A stretch of DNA of 64,000 nt, from contig RXIC02000065.1 in NCBI GenBank assembly GCA_003952965.2, forward strand, positions 116,791-180,790. The letters are read 5' to 3'. This DNA comes from Morella rubra. Taxonomy: Eukaryota; Streptophyta; Magnoliopsida; Fagales; Myricaceae. Both the position numbers and the translations under genes were made by a program. The first letter of the stretch is position 1; the number at the start of each line of letters is the position of its first letter. Below the pieces are notes generated by a model. The model saw nothing but the letters and a program-made list of their open reading frames with translations. It had not been told where the DNA came from and made no database searches. Positions 22,501-34,099 of this stretch are shown here, piece by piece.

Positions 22501-22660
22501 TGGCTGAGTCTAATCGGTCTTCTTCCCCCATGAGTTCGAACGGTGTCTACCGTGCGGAAGAGTAATTGTTAGAATTATTTTTATAATTCATGTTGTCCGA
22601 ATGGCGTGATTATGTCGTGCGGACATTGATTGTTAGTTTTTATAAAAATGTCGTTGTTTG
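19529..22660. other. Segment a of the repeat unit (copy 1), no gene recognised
   Basis: Present again at 58470-61642 with few differences and absent from unit 2. It contains a 35-bp tandem pair at 20408-20442/20443-20477 and a short coding-like stretch ending in a strong donor CAG|GTAAGA near 20700. A tRNA-like A/B-box block lies at 22497-22560. Minus-strand frames of 60-107 aa occur but match no family I know. Confidence 0.7.
20408..20477 (+). repeat. 35-bp tandem pair
   Basis: Two adjacent 35-bp copies sharing TTTTGTCTGGGGATCCTTCT with only about two differences. The same pair occurs in unit 3 near 59348-59417. Confidence 0.9.
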
Positions 22661-23261
22661 TGTGAGACCCTGACTTAGAGACTAGTATTTCTATCAGTTT
22701 AGATTTTCTTTCATGTTGATCTAGACATTGAAATTTTACTTCGTCACTCCTAAGTGTTGCACTATCCTGAATTATTGAAAAAGGAAATGTATGGTTTAAT
22801 TTAAAATTTATGACCAAGGTGAAATTTTACTTTATATTTATTTTGGTTTATTTTGTTAATATCCAAATTTTATATTGTGTTCTAGTCTTAAAATAAGCAT
22901 GTTGATTTTAGATCTTTGTTTTGTATGATAGGGTGTATTTTAAATTCTTTTAGAGATTAGAGTCCCATTATTTTGAAGTTTTATAGCTAAATTATAAATT
23001 TACAAAAATTCAAGTACCTTAAATTTAATTTATGAGTCTTACATTAAATTAGGGAATTAAGAAGAATGAAGGGTAGAATTTCAAATACATAGAGAGTAGG
23101 GAGAGAAAAATTTAAAAGATTTAAATGTGTTGCCCATGAGACCCAATGGGAATAGGCGATAGAAATAATGTTGGGACAATTAAGTCAATTGACTTCCCTT
23201 CTCTTCTTTCTTCTCCATCGTCAACCATTCCTCTCCCATTTTTCATTCTACACATACAGGT

Positions 23262-23299
<38 letters not shown>
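23262..23299 (+). repeat. (GA)n microsatellite, unit 1
   Basis: About 18 GA units. The paralogous tracts at 42535-42559 and 62247-62270 are shorter, so length has changed since duplication. Confidence 0.95.
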
Positions 23300-23305
<6 letters not shown>

Positions 23306-23522
23306 TAGAGTTAGAAGTGTGAAAGGGACGAAGACAAAGAAGAAACGAAGAAGAAGAACTCGTGGATTTCTTTGGTGATTCAGTATGTTTTGAGAGAATA
23401 ACTTAAAATCTTTATTTTTTTTTGGTTGCATATAATGATCTAGAGTTAGGTTCGGTGTACAGGGTTGAGGAGAAGTGAAGAGCATCAGAAAAATCGAAAG
23501 AAATCAAGGAAAAATAGTTGTG

Positions 23523-23735
23523 GCTATGTTTGGCTAATTCTCAAAAAAATTTCCGCAATCACTTTTTCATTAATTTTAAATTTTTTTTTACAAATTCCAA
23601 TAAACTTTTACAAATTCCAACAACTTTTAACAAATTTTTCACCAATCCCAAGAGAATCTACACTACCTCTAACAAAAAAAAAAATTATCTTAATCATTAC
23701 ACAAAAAATGTTTTCAAAACCAAACCAAACATAGC
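23523..23735. mobile_element. Tourist-like MITE inside the LTR, copy 1
   Basis: The ends are inverted: GCTATGTTTGG on the left and the reverse complement of CCAAACATAGC on the right. The interior is AT-rich and about 213 bp. The same element is at 42786-43001 and 62499-62714. The target duplication is unclear. Confidence 0.65.
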
Positions 23736-25616
23736 TTATATATATGTTGTGAAACTGAAGGAGGAAGGGATTTTTGATAGAGATTTGGTTGTTTTGATTG
23801 TGTTTGTGTATCAAAATGTTTAGAAACTTGTTTAGATTAGATATAATTCGTTGCATGTGTGATTTAGTATATAAAGATTCAAGAAATCGATTTGAAACCA
23901 ATTGTTCTGTAGAAAAATTAAGTTCTGCAGAATAGAGTCTCATTAGGGACTACTTTTATGTTGATTCTTGTACTGTTTTGATACCAAATCAATTTTATCT
24001 GAAAATTCTTTCAAAACCAAGGATTTTGACAAAAATTTCAGGTGATTCGGATATATATTGAGTGGGTTATTAATTTTTTAAAGTTTAGATGTCAAGCTGT
24101 CACCCAGCCTTGTGCGTCTAGACTCTTTGCTTGTTTCGAATATCATTGAAGGGGTTAGATTTTAATGGGTTAGGGCTTGGACTTTAAGTTTATGAAAGGG
24201 GAACATTTTGAGACAAATTTCGTGCGTTTTACTTAAAAAACGAGTGAGTTACGTGGTTTTGAAGTTTGGTGTGTAAACTGGACACTAGGTAAAATGTTCC
24301 AGATTTCTTTCTTAGTTCGGAGATCTTTTAAGGGCCCATTTTCAAATCAAATTGTTATGCGGTTTGTCTTGAACTTTAATTTTATGAAATAGGAGCATGT
24401 TAAAATAAATTTTGCGTTGTTTGAGTCTGTACTGAATAAGTTATGAATTTTTGAAAATCAGAGGTTGAGCTGGAGATGCAGTGGTGTGTAGTAAGTAACA
24501 GTATTTTGAATTTGAATTTTGAAATTTCGAGAAAAGATAAACAAGTTACAAATTTTCAAAATTAGAAAGGTTAAGCTGGAAACAATAGTATTTACTTTAG
24601 GATTTTTACCTGTTGTGAAGCATTTTTGAAATAGTAAATCATATCCGATTTTTATACTTTTTATCTTTAAATTTAAGTATATATATGAAAGAAGAAAATT
24701 TCAAAACTTGTTTAGTTCAATTTGAAGCTATACTTATTAAGTTATGAATTTTTGAAGTTGGACACGTGGTGCTCATCACCTTGGAACGCGCCCAGCAACT
24801 TGTATTTTTAAATAAATCTTTTGAGCTGCAAACGAGCTCTGAGTTACCCTAAGTTTTAATATGTTATAGCGTCAGTGTGAGGATCATTTTGGCACCCCAA
24901 TTTTAATGGGTTCAGTGATAGTGAAATATAATTTTATATTATAGAACCACTGCTGGTTAGTAAAGAAATATATGTGACTTAGTATAACATGTTTTGGTTG
25001 AAATGAATGATTGTTTGTTGCATCAAGTGAAATTCTAAATCATTTAAGTGACGACCTTAGTATGGCTCACTTGTAGGCAAGGAACCACCCAAGCTCGAGT
25101 AGGTAAAGGTAAGTGGAAAAATTATTTTTCGAAAACTGGAATGATACATAGCATGAATATTTGTCATCGAGCACGTCATGAGCATTTGCATTGATTTTCT
25201 CAAAAGGAAGAAAGGGAAATTTTATGCAAATGAAAGTGAGATGTTATGTTATGTTACGATATGTTATGGGGCTAAATAGGATGATTGGTACTGTACCTAA
25301 GTATGAAAGGTGCATCCACTCTGAAGGACGAATACGAGAAGGATGGGTAGTCCTCGAGGTATGTGCAACCACACTGAAGGACGAATGCGAGAAGGTGTGG
25401 ACCTCTAAGGGTCGTGTCTAGCCATCAGGCCTGGGGCCACATCAAGGGCTAGCTTGACCAAATGACATGTTCCCAAGGGAAAGGGAACAGTTCCGAAAGG
25501 AACGCACAACCTTGACTTCAGGGGTAAATGAAGTGATAGAAGTTGCCCAAATAAAGATGAAAAGACTTTTTAAACTAAATTCAAGTACAAGAGTCTTATG
25601 CATAAACATGCATTTA

Positions 25617-26030
25617 TTTTGGCACTACATGTATACCTGTCATTCATGATCATGTCATGCATATCCCTTACTGAGTCATTTGACTCATAGTATTTTCAAC
25701 TTATCATTCTAGATGACGTTCCAGATGATGAAACTTATGAGGAGAATCTAGAACGGAGGGGGCTGACGAGGGTGTCCTCCCTGAACCGTAGTACATGTAG
25801 TCTACTTTTTGAAAAACTTATATGAACCTCCTTAGCAATGTTCTGGCCTATTTAGGCTACAAGACTATCTTAAGACTTTTTATAAATTAAACTAAGTAAC
25901 TTGTATTTTGAACTATGATATAGTCATAAGTTATTGCTTGAGTTATTGTTTGAGATTAAATTTCTAAATGTTTCCCTATGCATGTTATGTGGTATAGGTA
26001 TATGTTTTACTTAGCGTATATCTACTTACA
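25617..26030 (+). other. LTR stretch present only in unit 1
   Basis: Unit 2 jumps from TGCATTTA (44887) straight to CTTACATATTTG, so about 0.41 kb of the LTR is missing there. Nothing gene-like is seen in it. Confidence 0.7.
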
Positions 26031-26257
26031 TATTTGTATGTTACGTAAGAACGCGTGAGGATCTACATGGCAACTCGATAAGAAAATAAAATTTTTAGTA
26101 AACTAAAAGTGACTCATACTTTCTAAATTATTAATAACGAGTTAAAAAAAAAATTTGCTGCAAGATTAAGTTAAATGCGTTGGAGCATTCTTCGGGTGAA
26201 CGCTCGCGGCTGTCATTAGCCCCCCTTCGAGCTAGCGTTTACGGCGTGACAGTTGAG

Positions 26258-26269
26258 TGGTATTAGAGC
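26258..26269 (+). other. Primer-binding site of the LTR element, copy 1
   Basis: TGGTATTAGAGC is one base off the TGGTATCAGAGC site complementary to initiator tRNA-Met used by many plant Ty3/gypsy elements. It lies 6 bp beyond the LTR end. Confidence 0.8.
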
Positions 26270-26388
26270 GAAAATTAGGGCACTAGGAATTGGCTACTCG
26301 TTTCTTAGATGTCGAGGGACGCTAGAATTGTCATGTATATATAAATAACTGTTAGAATACTTACATAGTGATGACGTTGTAGTGCAGG

Positions 26389-26900
26389 GTGTCACCTAGA
26401 GGACCACCCAGGAATCGAAACTTGAATCGGGGGCCCGAAGAACTGGGCGTCACTCTTGATGATGTTTTAAGGCACATGGCTCAGCTTGTCGCAGAGCAGG
26501 TGCAAGAAGGGGCGAATGTGGATGGGGCAAGAGGTCGCCTTAAAGGTTGCACCTTTGACCAATTTAACCGTCAACACCCGCTGGTGTACAATGGTAAGGG
26601 GGACGCTGTGTTGGCTGAAAACTGGCTCTTAGAGAGATTGGAGGAGGCCAGATTAGAGATAGAGGAGATGAGGGCTAGACAAATGGAATATGAAGAGCTT
26701 ATGGTCAAGCGGCCAGAAATGGAGTAGACTATGCGAGAGCATCCAGATGATGGAGGAACAACAACGGAAGAAAGAAGAAGAGCATCAGAAGATGATGCAG
26801 GAGCAGTAACGAAACCTAGTAGAACAAGAAGAACAGAGGATGCAACTAATTGTACAACAGATGCATGAATAGATATGATGGAGCACATCAAACAGCTGAC
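26389..26900 (+). pseudogene. gag N-terminal remnant (fossil), copy 1
   Basis: Encodes F-N-R-Q-H-P-L-V-Y-N-G-K-G-D-A then A-E-N-W-L-L-E, the start of the gag capsid domain of Tekay/Del-like elements. The rest of gag and all of pol are not found downstream; NLR-derived sequence follows from about 27060. A fossil fragment. Confidence 0.75.
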
Positions 26901-27059
26901 ATCTCATATGACACCCAAACGAAAATTTGGGTCGATTATGTATTTTTACTAGCACTCTATCCATCAAATTGCTATCTCATTTTATTTGACCTTTAGTTCG
27001 TTCCTGTGTTTGTATTGGGTGTGCGTAGAATAATTTAATGCATTTCTTTTACAGCTGGA

Positions 27060-27916
27060 CGAGGATGATATCAAGAATAGCTAGAGCAGCATGACTCTTG
27101 AGTACTTGGGGAGGTGAGACAATGTCCATCCCTAAATTCTTAACATGAAGTGGAGAATTACTTGCAACAATTAAAGAGGTTACATCACAACTCAACTTCT
27201 TGAATATATTGAGATTTCGGATAGCGAAAATCTTAAATTGTTTCCTGCGCGTGTACACAACCTTAGCCATTTGAAGCAAATTTTTATTAGCAATTGTCCA
27301 ACTCTTGTTTTCTCCTCGGATGCAGTGTTGCCTCCTGCCAACCTGAGAGAAGCTTGAGATTTCCAGCAAGATAATGCCGACCATGTTCAAGTCCATAGAA
27401 AACCTCGTGCTCTCTTGGAAGATTGAAACTGTAGAAATGCGCAAGAACTGTATCCTTTGTGGGAGATGGTTTTCCACAAGCCTAATTTCGCTCGAGATCG
27501 GTGATCTCAACATCACCGAGTTGTTGTTTAGGTGGGGATTTGGATTTCACTCAATTATCTCTCTTAAACGATTTGTCATTAGTGTTGGATGTCCACATTT
27601 GATGTTGCCTGCCTCTCTAACCAGCCTCACCATTGCTGGCTTCCCAAATCTGAAATACCTGTCTTCTGAAGCTTCCGAATCGTCACCTCTTTTGAAGAAC
27701 CCGTCTATACAAAATGAACCTGTTTACAAAAATCTTATGTCCTTTCCAGAGCCTCCCTCACTCCTACCACTTCATATCGGAGGACGTCCTCTGCTGAAAG
27801 AACGTTGCCAGAATGATCAAGGAAGAGAGTGGTGCTGAAAAAAGATTGCAAGAAAGATCATGGAAGATAGTGGTTTTAGATAGCGTACATCCCTTGCGTT
27901 ATTATTGATGACTTGA
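27060..27916 (+). pseudogene. CC-NBS-LRR (NLR) 3' fragment, copy 1
   Basis: The remnant is the C-terminal leucine-rich repeat part of a plant intracellular immune receptor of the R13L-like CNL type. Plus-strand pieces read I-E-I-S-D-S-E-N-L-K-L-F-P, then H-N-L-S-H-L-K-Q and S-N-C-P-T-L-V; later L-P-A-S-L-T-S-L-T-I-A-G-F-P-N-L-K-Y-L and P-L-L-K-E-R-C-Q-N-D-Q-G-R-E-W. Near 27880 comes I-A-Y-I-P-C-V-I-I-D-D-L, the usual family ending. The NB-ARC and coiled-coil parts are absent. There are frame changes and stops (for example after P-P-A-N-L-R-E-A near 27350), so it is a pseudogene. The same fragment, nearly identical, is at 45940-46790, so it decayed before the segment was duplicated. Confidence 0.8.
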
Positions 27917-30183
27917 CTGGTTCATTAATAACCCAGAGACTTGATTATTTTTTGTCTGGGTAGACTCAGATGAATCTTCCTTCCATGGGTGGCGCTCGCA
28001 GAGAGTTCAGTTCTAAAGGCTGAAGAAAGTTGTTAGAATTTTCGAGTGCTGAATAAAAATTGCCTGTGGAATGGCGGTTTACTTTCTCTTGCTGATATGC
28101 TTGTATATATATATATATTTGTCCTTGAACATATCATTGTCGAGATTGTTCCTTGGAACTACTACAGGTCTTCTTTTCTCCGAGAACGCTGTGATAAAGA
28201 GAAGAAAATGGACAATCTATTTCTTAACTGTTTAAAACTCTGTTTCACATTATCAGTTGCCAATTTAATTCTAATTTTCTGCTCTTTTTCTTTTGATTTT
28301 TCCCCCTTTGTATTGATTTTCTCAGCAAGCAACTCATGCGGTTCTGAGATTGGTGAATTGTTATTTGTGAGAGATTTCCCAATGTCTCTCCATTAATGCA
28401 TGTCTTAAATAATTAGGCCAACAAAAGGGTTTACCAATCCTATGGTTTCGTTGAAAATTTGCACCCAGCTTCCTGGGCTGTCAAATTAACTTGACAAGAT
28501 GATAGCGTTATCACTAAGTATTGACAAAATTACCCACCTGCTTGCAGAATATTTACAGATCATGAAAAGTAGAAAATGAGAAATAAATCAATCAGATACA
28601 AGGATGTCCTAGGAGACTCAGATCTTACATTAATGACCCCAAGAATGTGTTGCCAGTTCGGACAGCAAAGCAGATAGCACTCAGTATAATCTTATGTTGG
28701 TGTAGCAAGGGCTCTAGGATACCCTGTTCAATTATCTCGGCTAGTACTTGGTACCTGTTTGACAAAGATTTTCCTTGTAAACTGGTTGTGCATTGAGACG
28801 ATGATCTGTGGTAACTAACCTCACCAATTCGTGACATTGATCCAAATACCTCCTATCATTAAACCCCCAAATCCTAGATAATCTGGAGGAGCTGAGTGAT
28901 TATGACAAAGAACTATTGTGTCGACAACCTCAACGACAGACAATGGTTGTTGTCCTCATTGGGTCTTGAAAGGGGAAATAGTGACAAAATATATTTTATT
29001 AGGGACGAGGTTGGTGGTCGCTAAAGGTATGCTACTTAAGTCATCACAAAAATTTCATTTTCTTGCAATAAAACTAATAAATCGTTGCAAATCTTCACTT
29101 TTTTGCAACAAAATTACAAAAAATATAGCTAAAAGACAACCCTTTTGCGATGAGATTAAAATGTGGTTGCCATAAATTATACCTTTAGTAGCAAAAATCC
29201 TAATCTGTAGTCTTTGAGGCAAAACATTAGCGAAGAGCTAGGGTGGGTCTCCAATTCATGGTTTGTGTCGAAAATTCAGAATTCCTTGCTAATAGGCGAC
29301 GAATACTTTATAATCGCAATATGAAAAATAGCGACAAAAGGTATGGTCGGTAAAAGTGAAACAGTGACAACCAACACTTAATACCCACAAATGATTACGG
29401 TTTTGCAACAAAAATTAAGAAATTATGGTGTTGTAACTAAACTAATATTTAAAGTTTTGTGGTCGCAAGTGCGGCTATAGGTAATTCTGTCGCCGGATCT
29501 AATACGAGGCCCACACGGAGTCATCGCTGCATGTGATTAGCAAGGACGTAAATTTGTCGCTGATCTAAAATGCATCGATTTTGGTTTACAAGGTGAATTT
29601 ACTATGCGACACACATCTTGCACGAAGATTTTTAGCCACCACTTTTTCTAGAGGCAAATAATTTTTAAAGGCATATAATTAGAGTCTTTAGTGAGCACTT
29701 TTTCTAGTCGCAAATGGTTATTAACGGCCAACTTCTGCAAGTTATACCCAAACTACAATGCCAAATACTTAAGGTAAAGTTTTTGACTGATGCAGAAATA
29801 TGTGCCGGAACAGAGTTTGGTAATTCAGCAACAGATGGTATGCCACTTTACGCTCCCCAAAATTCGAAGTTTGATAGATGCACAAAGGGAAGATATAATA
29901 TGTAATGCTGGTAAAGGGGGAGATTGAGCTGAGCATATTGTCTATTATCCGTTTCGATGGCTTTGAAAAAGAAATTGAAATGGTTTGAGTTGAAATTTAT
30001 TTCCTGGAAAATTACACGTACAAGTTTGCGGCATAGACGTGTAAAACTAGGAGATTAATGCCTACCAAAATCATCACTATGGATTAGTTAGGTTTTTTAC
30101 TCAAAGCAAACGCATGCAGACATTGTCGGGTTGGTTTGGCAGTAATCAGAAGTTTTGTTCCACTTGTTGATTACGTAGGGTGA
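27917..30183. other. Intergenic debris between NLR and DEFL-1, copy 1
   Basis: No gene is recognised. A TA microsatellite lies near 28105 (longer than in unit 2). From about 28960 to 29700 the sequence is rich in GCAAC, GCGAC and CGCAA words, like the subterminal parts of some DNA transposons. The part just before 30184 is related to the 3' flank of the defensin-like genes. Confidence 0.55.
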
Positions 30184-30318
30184 TCAACAAACACAATGAC
30201 AGAAATGATTTGGAGGTGCCCCTTTCAAAACCTTGCAATGTCCTCCTTTGTAACAACTCTGCATGCACTGGCTGTTGCAAGTCGGGTCATCCTCGCCTGG
30301 ATTACACCTTCCAATAAG
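30184..30318 (-). pseudogene. Defensin-like gene fragment DEFL-1 (3' part), broken
   Basis: The minus strand encodes the C-terminal two-thirds of a cysteine-rich peptide: I-G-R-C-N-P-G-E-D-D-P-T-C then C-M-Q-S-C-Y-K-G-G-H-C and H-F-C-H-C-V-C before the stop. It is a diverged relative of DEFL-2 (33099-33347). The 5' part of the gene is not here: at 30319 a CACTA-type terminus begins exactly inside the frame. The same break is found at 49334/49335 in unit 2, so the disruption predates the duplication. Confidence 0.8.
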
Positions 30319-32680
30319 CACTACAACAAATTTTGGCTTTTGGGACAGATTTTTCCATACAAAAAACTCAAATTCTGTCCCAAAAATGTTTTAGGGATGG
30401 AATTCGTCCGTTGCCACAACTGTTCCAACAAGTCCGTTACAAAAAGGTTTTTTGGGACGGAATTGGTATTCCGTCCTAAAAACTATGCTTCTAGGATGGA
30501 AAAACGTTTGTCCCAAAATCAGATTAGCGTTTGAACACTTTAGAATGAACAGTCTTGGAACAAGTTTGAACGGGGTTCAAACGGAAACTATAATTCGTTC
30601 CATAATGCAAATAGACGTTCGAATAGAAATAAAAATTTTTACGTTCGATATTTCTATACCGTTACAACGTTGAAAACAGAACGTTCGTAACCGTTCTTAA
30701 TGAGTTACAACATTTCAGTCAAAAAACGTTTTTTCAGCGTTCTAACGTAAATCATTAAATCCGTTCGATATACGATTTAGAATAAAAAATTAGTTGTTCG
30801 AACATATTATTAACGGAAACGATAAACATTTGAATTGGGTTTGAACGTAGGGGTGGCACGCTATATTTCGAACGCTAAATCTAACGTTGGAAAGGACTTT
30901 TTTTTTAATAAAAATTAATAGAAAAATTATTAAAAGAATATTATTAAATAAAGAAATTTATTAACAAAATGTACAATTAAATAATTAATCACAATATTCT
31001 AAACAATTAAATACAACACATAAAAAAAAAAAATACATCTATCCTGCCGTCGTGTGCATTCAATTCTGCGTGCTTCCAACTTTTCCTAAATCATAAATTT
31101 AATCAATATAACTCTTAAATAATTGAAAAAATAATAACTAAAAATATATATAATTTATCTATACATCTACTCGATGTAGTTTTCGTGAAGGTGATCCAAT
31201 ATCGGGGTAAGAATAATATTGAGGCCCCAAACAAAGCTGATGCAAGTGAAGGATTATATATAACATGTTTACACCAATAGTACGTATTATGATCTATCGA
31301 ACACGTTCAAAACGCTCTTTTCATTTGTTATGAAAATTAGAAGTTTTGCATTATGTACGACACTTGTCCTAACGTTCTTTTTATTTCTTAGAAAAATTAG
31401 CTTTGTCGTGCATGATGTAAAACTTCTAATTTTCCTAACAAAATCAAAAATGTTCAAGCACGTTCGAACTACGAAAATACGCTCGAACGGTAACAATTTA
31501 TCGTTCGAACGTGACTGCATGCTTGTGAACGAAAAATTTAAGCACTTTCGTTCGAACGAACACTTTTACAGTGTTCGAACGATGCATGAAAATCACGAAA
31601 TTTACCGAAACAAAAACTCCCGATCAATCCAAAAAACATGTTTTTCTACTCCTAAAACCTTGATTCAACACTCATAAACAAGTGAGTACTTTTTGATGTA
31701 CAAATACACGTCTAGCGCTTATAATCGTTGGCATCCTTGATTACATGTTATATGAGTTAGATTTTTCATGCACTTACAAGCTAATTACAAGCTAGATAAG
31801 TTCCGCTATAACTTCTACATGCACCTACCACCATTTAGCTCTTAAACAAATTAGGAAAAATTGATCGGAATGTCCCCCTAAGATAAAAATATGAAAGAAA
31901 TTGAAAAATTTTAAAAATAAAAAAGTAACATATAAAAAAATTCAAAAAATTAAATATATATTCTATTTTTTTACTTTTTTCTTAAAAGGATTTTTCTATC
32001 CGTTCCCATCACTTTTCGTGTGGATTAACAACCAAATTGAATGGGGGTGATAAGTATTGTTTTTTTTTTTTCCAATGTCCCTTTGTTTGATTTGGCCATT
32101 AGTCCGTACAAAAAATTGACCGAAATGCACTTCTAAAATAAAATTACCAAAATTATTAATAAAAAATAATAATATATAAATAAAATGTAATCTTGTTTAA
32201 ATAAAAAATAGAAATTCTTTTTCATGTTTGTATTCATTTACTTTCTATTTTTTTGGAGGGCTATGTTGGTCAATACATATTAGTTTATCTATAATTTAAC
32301 GGCCAAATCGGACAGTGATGATTGATTTTCTTAAGAAACTTATAAGGAATAATCAAACAGATTTTTGGCTACAATTTCAGTTCTGAACTAGAGACCTTCA
32401 TTAAAAATCTGTCATATATTTATTTTTCAAATGAGATAACTTAGTTATGCTTTCACTTTGATCATGAAACTTTAGGAGCACCCCAGCAATCCTTTTTTTT
32501 TTTATTGGCCGATTCTTGAAGATAGTTTCAACCATTCAAGACGATAAACCTTGCATTACGATGGTGAAAACTCCATGGGCTGCTAATACAAAGGGCCGCG
32601 TACATTAGTCCGTACGAAAAATTGACCCAAATGCGCCTCTAAAATAAAATTACCAAAAATGTTAATAAAAAATAATAATA
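30319..32680. mobile_element. CACTA-type left end and AT-rich transposon debris, copy 1
   Basis: Starts CACTACAACAAATTTTGGC, a CACTA-type terminus, followed by subterminal GGGACGGAATT-like repeats and many GTTCGAAC palindromes (30570-31580). No matching right terminus is found. From about 31860 it is AT-rich with a 75-bp direct repeat (32098-32175 and 32606-32680) resembling MITE ends (GACCGAAATGC). Frames up to 115 aa are not recognisable. Confidence 0.6.
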
Positions 32681-32860
32681 CACTACAAGAAAATAGATTT
32701 TAGGTGACAAATTTTTAGGTGTCAAACCAAATTTTGTCAACTAAAGTCACATTTCCCTGACAACATTAATTTCGTCACCCAAAATCATCCACGAAGGCTA
32801 ATTCCGTTCGAACAAGTCCAAATACCGTTCAGACGTATTTGTGGTGTGACGAAATACAGC
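32681..32860 (+). mobile_element. CACTA left terminus without a right partner, copy 1
   Basis: CACTACAAGAAAATAG plus subterminal GTGACAAA/TTTTGTCA words and CCGTTCGAAC. The paralogous sequence is at 52206-52370. It leads directly into the 3' flank of DEFL-2. Confidence 0.65.
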
Positions 32861-33098
32861 TCATTGCAAATGATATAATGTGTTCTAAATTGATATAACC
32901 TCGGATACTTTAAAGAAAATTAAAGTAAACAAATTTTAGCATTATGATATCTTATAGAGAAAACAAATACACACATATCATTATTTGATGATAGCTTAAG
33001 TTTTATTCAAAGCCACAGGATGAGAAGTCGGGGAATGTTGTGGCTAGTTTATTATATATAGAAGCATTCTTAATTGTTGAGTGCGCCCAGTTGGGTGA

Positions 33099-33347
33099 TC
33101 AACAGAGACAATGACAGAAATGATTTGGAGGTGGCCCTTTCAAAACCTTGCAGTGTCCTCCTTTGGAACAACTCTTCATGCACTGGCTGTCGCAGGTCTG
33201 GTCATCCTCACCTGGAATACACCGGCCAATATGGTTGTCGGAGCAACATTTTAATGCTTCTTGGCACGCCACTTTTTGGCAATCTAAGCATAATATTATC
33301 ATGGCCACGATAAGGACAAGGGGGAGAACTCTCAATTTTGCCATCAT
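33099..33347 (-). CDS. Defensin-like secreted cysteine-rich peptide DEFL-2 (82 aa)
   Basis: An intact single-exon frame. Residues 1-29 form a signal peptide with a hydrophobic core (V-L-P-L-V-L-I-V-A-M-I-I-L). The mature part has ten cysteines at 34, 35, 43, 52, 56, 60, 66, 78, 80 and 82. C56-x3-C60, G-G-H-C66 and C78-H-C80 fit the CS-alpha-beta scaffold of plant defensin-like (LCR/DEFL) peptides, which act outside the cell in antimicrobial defence or signalling. The exact function is unknown. Two adjacent ATGs open the frame. A TATA-like box lies about 85 bp upstream. A near-identical gene is at 55593-55838 (Q for H at the G-G-x-C position). Confidence 0.85.
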   Translation of the reverse strand: MMAKLRVLPLVLIVAMIILCLDCQKVACQEALKCCSDNHIGRCIPGEDDQTCDSQCMKSCSKGGHCKVLKGPPPNHFCHCLC

Positions 33348-33428
33348 CTAACCTCGGGAATATATTACTTAACGAGATTTTTCTTTCACTAGTGCTGTTG
33401 TTTTTGTAAGGGTTATCCGCGGCATGAC

Positions 33429-33437
33429 ATTTAAATA
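33429..33437 (-). promoter_or_regulatory. TATA-like box of DEFL-2
   Basis: TATTTAAAT on the minus strand, about 82 bp upstream of the first ATG. The same box and spacing occur upstream of DEFL-5 and DEFL-3, which supports it. Confidence 0.6.
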
Positions 33438-34099
33438 GTGATAATAGAGACTATTTTAGGGGTTTGGATATCTTAAAAATAGTCACTCCCGCCATTTTTG
33501 TTTTATTGTTCTAAGAAAATGCTTGATATAAGGTTGAAAGGACTCCACCTAAGAGTCAGTTGAAAATTGAGATCTATTTATTATATTTTATCTATTTTCT
33601 TGGGTAAAAAGTGACAAATTATAAGTCGTTCGGTAGATTTTGAAAACTCCATAGATAAAGCATCATATACATTGAGAGAAAGTGAGAGAGAGTTGGTTGA
33701 TACTTTATTTGGCTTGATTAAACTTTAAAAAAATATAATTTCAAACCTGAATTCTGTATCTATTAATAATCGTTGCGGAAATATTTTTAAAATCTAACCT
33801 CCCGTCCTCAATTGGTGGCAGAGAGTACTTGAGGATTTTCGTTTTATCCCTTAATTATTTCTCGGGAGAGATAGCATAGGAATTGATAATTGCCAACTGC
33901 GCCTCCTTACAAGTTCTGAAGTTCCGTAACAATTTAGTTTTGGAGACAGCTTTTCTGGCAGCATCAATCCCTCATGAAAGCAATCCTCTCTCTGACTTGA
34001 CAATATTTTTTGGCAAGACACGAGACTATATATGATTGTGTCCCAAAGGGCCTATTTCGAAGATTTTAATCTCAATATATGCAGAGTTTAGTATACACT

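Larger units (their letters stand above)
22661..26251 (+). mobile_element. Long LTR of a Ty3/gypsy element (Tekay/Del-like), copy 1
   Basis: The right edge is firm: ...GGCGTGACA at 26251, followed by a primer-binding site and gag. The left edge is inferred from TGTGAGACCC at 22661, a usual start for this LTR type, giving about 3.6 kb. The LTR contains a nested Tourist-like MITE and a GA microsatellite. The element behind it keeps only the leader and the start of gag; it is a fossil. Confidence 0.7.

Noticed and set aside
23261-23485. Minus-strand frame with a Ser-Leu repeat run
   Set aside because: It is the translation of a GA microsatellite, and the tract length varies between units.
26370-26385. 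GTTGTAGTG as a possible CACTA right terminus
   Set aside because: It lies in the leader before gag in both unit copies, with no subterminal repeats or target duplication.
28046-28396. 116-codon plus-strand frame after the NLR fragment
   Set aside because: It includes a TA microsatellite and shifts length between units; it looks like non-coding 3' sequence of the old NLR gene.
31330-31677. 115-codon plus-strand frame
   Set aside because: It lies in the CACTA debris rich in GTTCGAAC words and is not kept at full length in unit 2.
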